From positions 126,193,429-126,257,428 of the forward strand of contig NC_068937.1 in assembly GCF_016801865.2 (NCBI RefSeq): 64,000 nt of DNA, written 5' to 3'. The position numbers were made by a program, and so were the translations under genes. The notes below the pieces were generated by a model that did not search any database, was not told the DNA's origin, and saw only the letters and a program-made list of their open reading frames with translations. Below are positions 59,127 to 64,000 of the stretch, piece by piece (positions within the stretch are counted from its first letter, which is position 1; each line of letters starts with the position of its first letter). The stretch comes from Culex pipiens pallens. Taxonomy: Eukaryota; Arthropoda; Insecta; Diptera; Culicidae.

Positions 59127-61104
59127 AAAAAGATATTTAAATCAAGTTTGTCTCATTTTGAATAGATTCACAAGATTCCCATCAGAAAAGATTTGTTTGC
59201 GTCCTTTAACTCAAACAAAACCAATGACCTTTCACAATCCCAAGAACGACAAGCACCATTCCAAAGTGAAATCAAAACCATTAGTAGGATTAGCTCTAAG
59301 AACTTGCCCCGTTCGAAACAACCCTCCCACCACAACCGCCCACACCACGCTGTACTGATTTAGAGCGATCCAATTTCACTAATCCTTCCGCCCAGCTGTG
59401 GTGACCTGCACCCTGTTCGAAGGAACAATTTCCATTATCCTGTGTTTCGGTTCCGGTGTGGGCTCCGATCGGCCATGTCCCGCTGCTGGAGAACAAGTTT
59501 AAATGCTTTGCCACTGTCCAGTACGGGACATCGTTCGTTGTTGCGTTGGGAAGATTTCCGGGAAACATTTACAATCATCGAGCAGCAATATCGGCCACAC
59601 AAAGCATCCACTTGCGTCTACCCCAACACCAGGGTGTGCTGCCACGTGGGACACATTCGACTTGGTTGACCCGTGTGGGGGATCTGGCCACAAACTGGGA
59701 AGGATAAGCAAACAGGACGCACACACACGTACGAATTCGCACATACAGTTTGAAAGTGGACGACGAGCAAAATATCCATTAAATTAATTTTAATCCCAGC
59801 ATGAAGCCGATGGGCAGAACCGACTGGGAACTCGTTCCTTGATATCGAGGGACAGTTGACGGGGGATTCTTTGAGATGTTCAACAAAAAAAAAAAAAATA
59901 CTTTTAAGTTCAAAACAATATAACTGTCTCGAGCCATCTGAGAGTAGTTCATGCAACAGGTTGTAAAAATAGGTAATAGTTTCTATTTTGTTCCATTCCA
60001 CGGTTGGTCACGTTCAACTCTAACCTTCAGTTCAGACCCACTCCAGCTTGGTTAGGGCAGGGTTCCTTCCAGTTTGGCGACGCTTAACTAACGACAATCG
60101 ACCCGATCCTGGAGAGTCCAGTTTGGTCCAGCCATCCAGAACCGACTGCGCGCGTGACCACTGGAAAAGTTTCCCCAACAGAGGATGGGTCTTACGAGCT
60201 TTTTCCTGGAAATTTAATGCTTTGACCCGCTAGAGAAGAAGAACTTGTTTACGATGGTGCGGTGGGTGATCTCACTAATCGAGTTATAATCATGGTCGTT
60301 TGTTTTTGGCATGCATTGTGTCAATAACCGTAAAGTTCGACAGTTGCGCTGGACATTGGAGATACGATCTTAGAGCATTTTGTACGATGAAGTTTTTGAA
60401 ACTAACGGATTAGATTCGCTTTGAAGCGATCTGAGCGTTAAACTGTTTTGAAACATTGTTGAATTTTGTCTTAAGCCACTTAAATTACCATCATTTCGTC
60501 CTCCACAAAAGCCATTCAAATTTTACTCAAAAAGCTGCCAACTCTTCAATTCTCACGGAAGCTTATCTTCAGAATTAGCATCTCATTACACGCGAGGCTT
60601 AATTTTTAATCTTCACCTTTTAATCACACAACCTCCACACAACGCCACAACTCGCATCCTTTTTGGCGTTTTTTAATCGCACCAGGGATTCAACCACATC
60701 CTGGTCTAGCGAATAAAAAAAAAACTAGGTCAACCTCACCGGTAGAAAGCAGCACGCTTTCGTTACACTTATTTTCGAACTAAAATCTCATGCCAAAGCA
60801 GGTTCCACTGCAAATCTCCCCTCAGGTTTGGTGGGGTGGCGCTCAACTTCCTCCCTCGAAACCTTCACCACGCCCTGGGAAGTAAAGATGTGTAATCACA
60901 TGACTATTCATCACAAAAGTTTGCTCATTTATTTTTCATATCTCATCATCCGGAAGCTTGTGTCGGTGAAGCCCCGGTGAGCAGCGTCGGTTGAGTGTAT
61001 GTGTGTGTGTGTGTTTTGGTTGCAAGTTTGTGTGTATGTGTACTTTTGTAAGTGCCTTGCAGTGCACCGATGATGTTAGGGTAACCAACAATTCGAGTAA
61101 TAAA
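59127..61104. other. Unique DNA after the gap, no gene recognised
   Basis: 59,200-60,250 is moderate-GC with many overlapping frames of 61-127 codons on both strands (59,296-59,787 especially), none recognisable. A weak similarity to the TGCAACAAGTTGCAAAA repeat appears at 59,945-59,980. 60,600-61,080 contains a (GT)n run near 60,997-61,013. Confidence 0.5.
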
Positions 61105-61935
61105 TATTCATGATTAATTTTTTTATGGTCACACTATTTTCATCCTTCCATGAGATGATTCCAGCAGCACAAACTATGAAAACCGCCGTGAAACCTAAGC
61201 CCCCAGAGCTGGTAGCTGCTCTCATGTTCTCAAAATGCCTTTGCAGATCCCTGGAGGAGGATTGCGCCTGGATTTTTCTCCCACTTTCCAGTTCTACCAG
61301 GGGAGCAAAAGTGCAAATACTGAACGCTATGGAATATTTTACACAATTAAAACACTTATAGAAGTTGCAGTCTCATCCTTCCCTAAGAAGGAAGACCTTT
61401 CTTGTTCCGAGAGTTTGTAACGTACCTCAGCGGAATTGCTGTACTAGGTTCGGTACAATAGAGGCATTAAATCAACAGCTCATTTAAGAGCAAAGTTTCT
61501 TCAGAGAAAGTTTTTCTCCTTAAATATAGGTCAGTCTGAACATCACAAAAGAAGCTATTTTGAAGCTTTAAAAATAGCACACAAAGTGGTACTCAGTAAA
61601 TAAAGCTTGTCCTTTGTTTTACTTGCTCTCCATTTATCATTTCTCTGGTAGAAACCATGGAGCAAGAAGACCCCCCGGAAGGAAAGAAAAACGTCGAAAG
61701 GAGTTTTTAGGAGGCTCTTCACAAATAATAATAACACAAAAGTTTTTCCCTCACAAAAGTCGTCGACGTTGTCCGCCGTGAATCGTGCCCTCGACCACCT
61801 TCCGCGTTTTTGGCCCTGAATGGCAACTTGCCACGGGCTGGCCCCTCAACGTGCCTCCACCGGAATGAAGAGATTAAAAGTGTTTTGCAGCCTCTCGCGG
61901 GCTGTTCGCGGAAAGTGGCTAGGAAATTGACAATG
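61105..61935. repeat. Segmental duplication, copy 2, left half
   Basis: Direct match to 588-1,425, starting at ATTCATGATTAATTTTTTTA and ending near GCGGGCTGTTCGCGGAAAGT. It lacks the 9-mer array that precedes copy 1. Frame-breaking differences relative to copy 1 argue against a protein. Confidence 0.85.
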
Positions 61936-61984
61936 TAGTAAAATCTGAAAAACGAAATTAAAAATAAAAATAAAACAAATAAAC

Positions 61985-62610
61985 AAATCAACAAACTAAC
62001 AAATTAACAAATTAACAAATTAACAAATTAACAAATTAACAAATTAACAAATTAACAAATTAACAAATTAACAAATTAACAAATTAACAAATTAACAAAT
62101 TAACAAATTAACAAATTAACAAATTAACAAATTAACAAATTAACAAATTAACAAATTAACAAATTAACAAATTAACAAATTAACAAATTAACAAATTAAC
62201 AAATTAACAAATTAACAAATTAACAAATTAACAAATTAACAAATTAACAAATTAACAAATTAACAAATTAACAAATTAACAAATTAACAAATTAACAAAT
62301 TAACAAATTAACAAATTAACAAATTAACAAATTAACAATTAACAAATTAACAAATTAACAAATTAACAAATTAACAAATTAACAAATTAACAAATTAACA
62401 AATTAACAAATTAACAAATTAACAAATTAACAAATTAACAAATTAACAAATTAACAAATTAACAAATTAACAAATTAACAAATTAACAAATTAACAAATT
62501 TACAAATTAACAAATTAACAAATTAACAAATTAACAAATTAACAAATTAACAAATTAACAAATTAACAAATTAACAAATTAACAAATTAACAAATTAACA
62601 AAGTAACAAA
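61985..62610 (-). repeat. 8-bp satellite (AACAAATT)n
   Basis: About 78 nearly perfect AACAAATT units, with one 7-bp unit near 62,338 and one TACAAATT near 62,500. It is the reverse complement of the unit at 15,929-16,219 and is placed on the same side of the 9-mer array. Copy 1 of the duplication has only a trace of it. Confidence 0.97.
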
Positions 62611-62649
62611 TAAATAAATTAAAAAAAAAATACAAAATAGATACAATCG

Positions 62650-63533
62650 ACAAATTGACAAAATTGACAAAATTGACAAAATTGACAAAATTGACAAAAT
62701 TGACAAAATTGACAAAATTGACAAAATTGACAAAATTGACAAAATAGACAAAATTGACAAAATTGACAAAATTGACAAAATTGACAAAAATGACAAAATT
62801 GACAAAATTGACAAAATTGACAAAATTGACAAAATTGACAAAATTGACAAAATTGACAAAATTGACAAAATTGACAAAATTGACAAAATTGACAAAATTG
62901 ACAAAATTGACAAAATTGACAAAATTGACAAAATTGACAAAAATGACAAAATTGACAAAATTGACAAAATTGACAAAATTGACAAAATTGACAAAATTGA
63001 CAAAATTGACAAAATTGACAAAATTGACAAAATTGACAAAAATGACAAAATTGACAAAATTGACAAAATTGACAAAATTGACAAAATTGACAAAATCGAC
63101 AAAATTGACAAAATTGACAAAATTGACAAAATTGACAAAATTGACAAAATTGACAAAATTGACAAAATTGACAAAATTGACAAAATTGACAAAATTGACA
63201 AAATTGACAAAATTGACAAAATTGACAAAATTGACAAAATTGACAAAATTGACAAAATTGACAAAATTGACAAAATTGACAAAATTGACAAAATTGACAA
63301 AATTGACAAAATTGACAAAATTGACAAAATTGACAAAATTGACAAAATTGACAAAATTGACAAAATTGACAAAATTGACAAAATTGACAAAATTGACAAA
63401 ATTGACAAAATTGACCAAATTGACCAAATTGACCAAATTGACCAAATTGACCAAATTGACCAAATTGACCAAATTGACAAAATTGACAAAATTGACAAAA
63501 TTGACAAAATTGACAAAATTGACAAAATTGACA
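62650..63533 (-). repeat. 9-bp satellite array (GACAAAATT)n, array 4
   Basis: About 98 units. Variants include AAAAATGAC near 62,787, 62,940 and 63,039, a GACAAAATC near 63,097, and a local run of eight GACCAAATT units at about 63,413-63,476. Corresponds in position to array 2 of copy 1, but is one third as long. Open frames of 278-358 codons over it (TKL, VNF, SIL) are artefacts. Confidence 0.98.
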
Positions 63534-64000
63534 AAAACAAGCCGTCTATTTCAAGCCCACCGTGCAACGTCAAATCTGTCACATTGTTGAAGGGAGTCTG
63601 CTGTGTTGTTTTGAAGAGTTTGTCACAGTGGTGTGGCGTGGCGGCGTTGAAAAGGTTTGCCATTTTTTTGCCACTCCCTCGCTCTCGTGGGACAAGCGGA
63701 GCTTATGAATTGTGGCAGCTTTCAATAAGGGATTCTTCAAGCAGGTTAGCGAACAAAAAGGTTACTTTTTGTGTTGAGTTTTCCTTTTCTCTTCTTTTTT
63801 TCTTGAGGCGTAATTTATGGTTTGGTGGAACTTTGCGTTATTGAGTGGGGTTATTTTTTGTGTGCTGTAATTTAGAGCTGTGGTAAGGTTATGGTTGTGA
63901 TGTTTTGAGTGGCACTTTGTGAGGCAAAAGTTAGGAAAAGTGTATTTTGCTGGATTATTCAGTTAGGGTTTATTAATTAGTCTAGGCTTTATTTTTTTAT
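63534..64000. repeat. Segmental duplication, copy 2, right half
   Basis: Direct match to 4,356-4,804 up to the window edge, including CAAATCTGTCACATTGTTGA and GGGATTCTTCAAGCAGGTTA. The 86-codon plus frame here is not conserved in copy 1. Confidence 0.85.

Noticed and set aside
59296..60001. Several overlapping open frames after the assembly gap
   Set aside because: Five or more frames on both strands overlap in moderate-GC DNA, and none has a recognisable domain or clear splice sites.

Overview
The window looks like euchromatic, non-coding DNA of a culicine mosquito, most likely Culex. This rests on recognisable interspersed repeats: the family starting GCCTTCCTCACCTTACTGAG and closing near CCACCTTAAGGTGG, tRNA-derived SINEs, MITEs with CACAG, CCCGAGCA, CAGCAATTCCCC or TTAA-CCCTCTAC ends, and GGGTCATTCCAGGTC foldback elements. 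The species call is from remembered family resemblance, not from a search. I could not support any intact protein-coding gene, tRNA gene or rRNA gene. Almost all long open frames are artefacts of tandem repeats whose 9-bp unit is a multiple of three.

Layout. (1) 1-4.8 kb: a 9-bp satellite (AATTTTGTC / GACAAAATT) in two head-to-head arrays around a ~0.85 kb unique block. That block and the DNA right of the second array recur at 61.1-64.0 kb, giving a direct duplication about 60 kb apart, with a 100-N assembly gap (59,027-59,126) between the copies. (2) 4.8-14.9 kb: unique and AT-rich DNA carrying a three-level nested transposon (7.0-8.7 kb), a 1 kb repeat hit by a SINE (10.0-11.0 kb) and a 0.7 kb foldback (13.0-13.8 kb). 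(3) 14.9-16.2 kb: a compound 9-mer/8-mer array. (4) 16.2-25.5 kb: unique DNA, a long inverted repeat holding a broken insect protein fragment (18.4-20.2 kb), a dimeric SINE (20.6-21.0 kb) and a MITE enclosing a possible exon (22.1-23.6 kb). (5) 25.5-31 kb: a 7-bp array, SINEs, a pogo-like MITE, a 1.35 kb palindrome and a second 1 kb repeat. (6) 33.0-34.4 kb: an 8-bp array (ATAAAATC). (7) 35.6-38.1 kb: another three-level nest with an 8-bp target-site duplication. (8) 40.1-47.0 kb: two 16-bp minisatellite arrays, then a degenerate GTGGGAA-type repeat interrupted by a hAT-like MITE. (9) 48.4-51.5 kb: a composite repeat with a SINE inside a TTAA MITE and a 1.08 kb foldback. (10) 53.6-57.1 kb: a complex 9-mer array with higher-order repeats. 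(11) 57.1-61.1 kb: unique DNA with the gap.

There is no gene system to reconstruct. The coherent story is structural: short AT-rich tandem repeats (7, 8, 9 and 16 bp units) expanded at many sites, some next to transposon ends, among nested class II elements and SINEs. Unique GC-richer blocks between them (for example 9.0-9.9, 14.0-14.9, 24.1-24.5, 31.2-32.5, 38.2-40.0, 41.3-42.8, 43.9-44.8, 52.0-53.2 and 59.2-60.3 kb) could be intronic or intergenic DNA of a gene outside the window.
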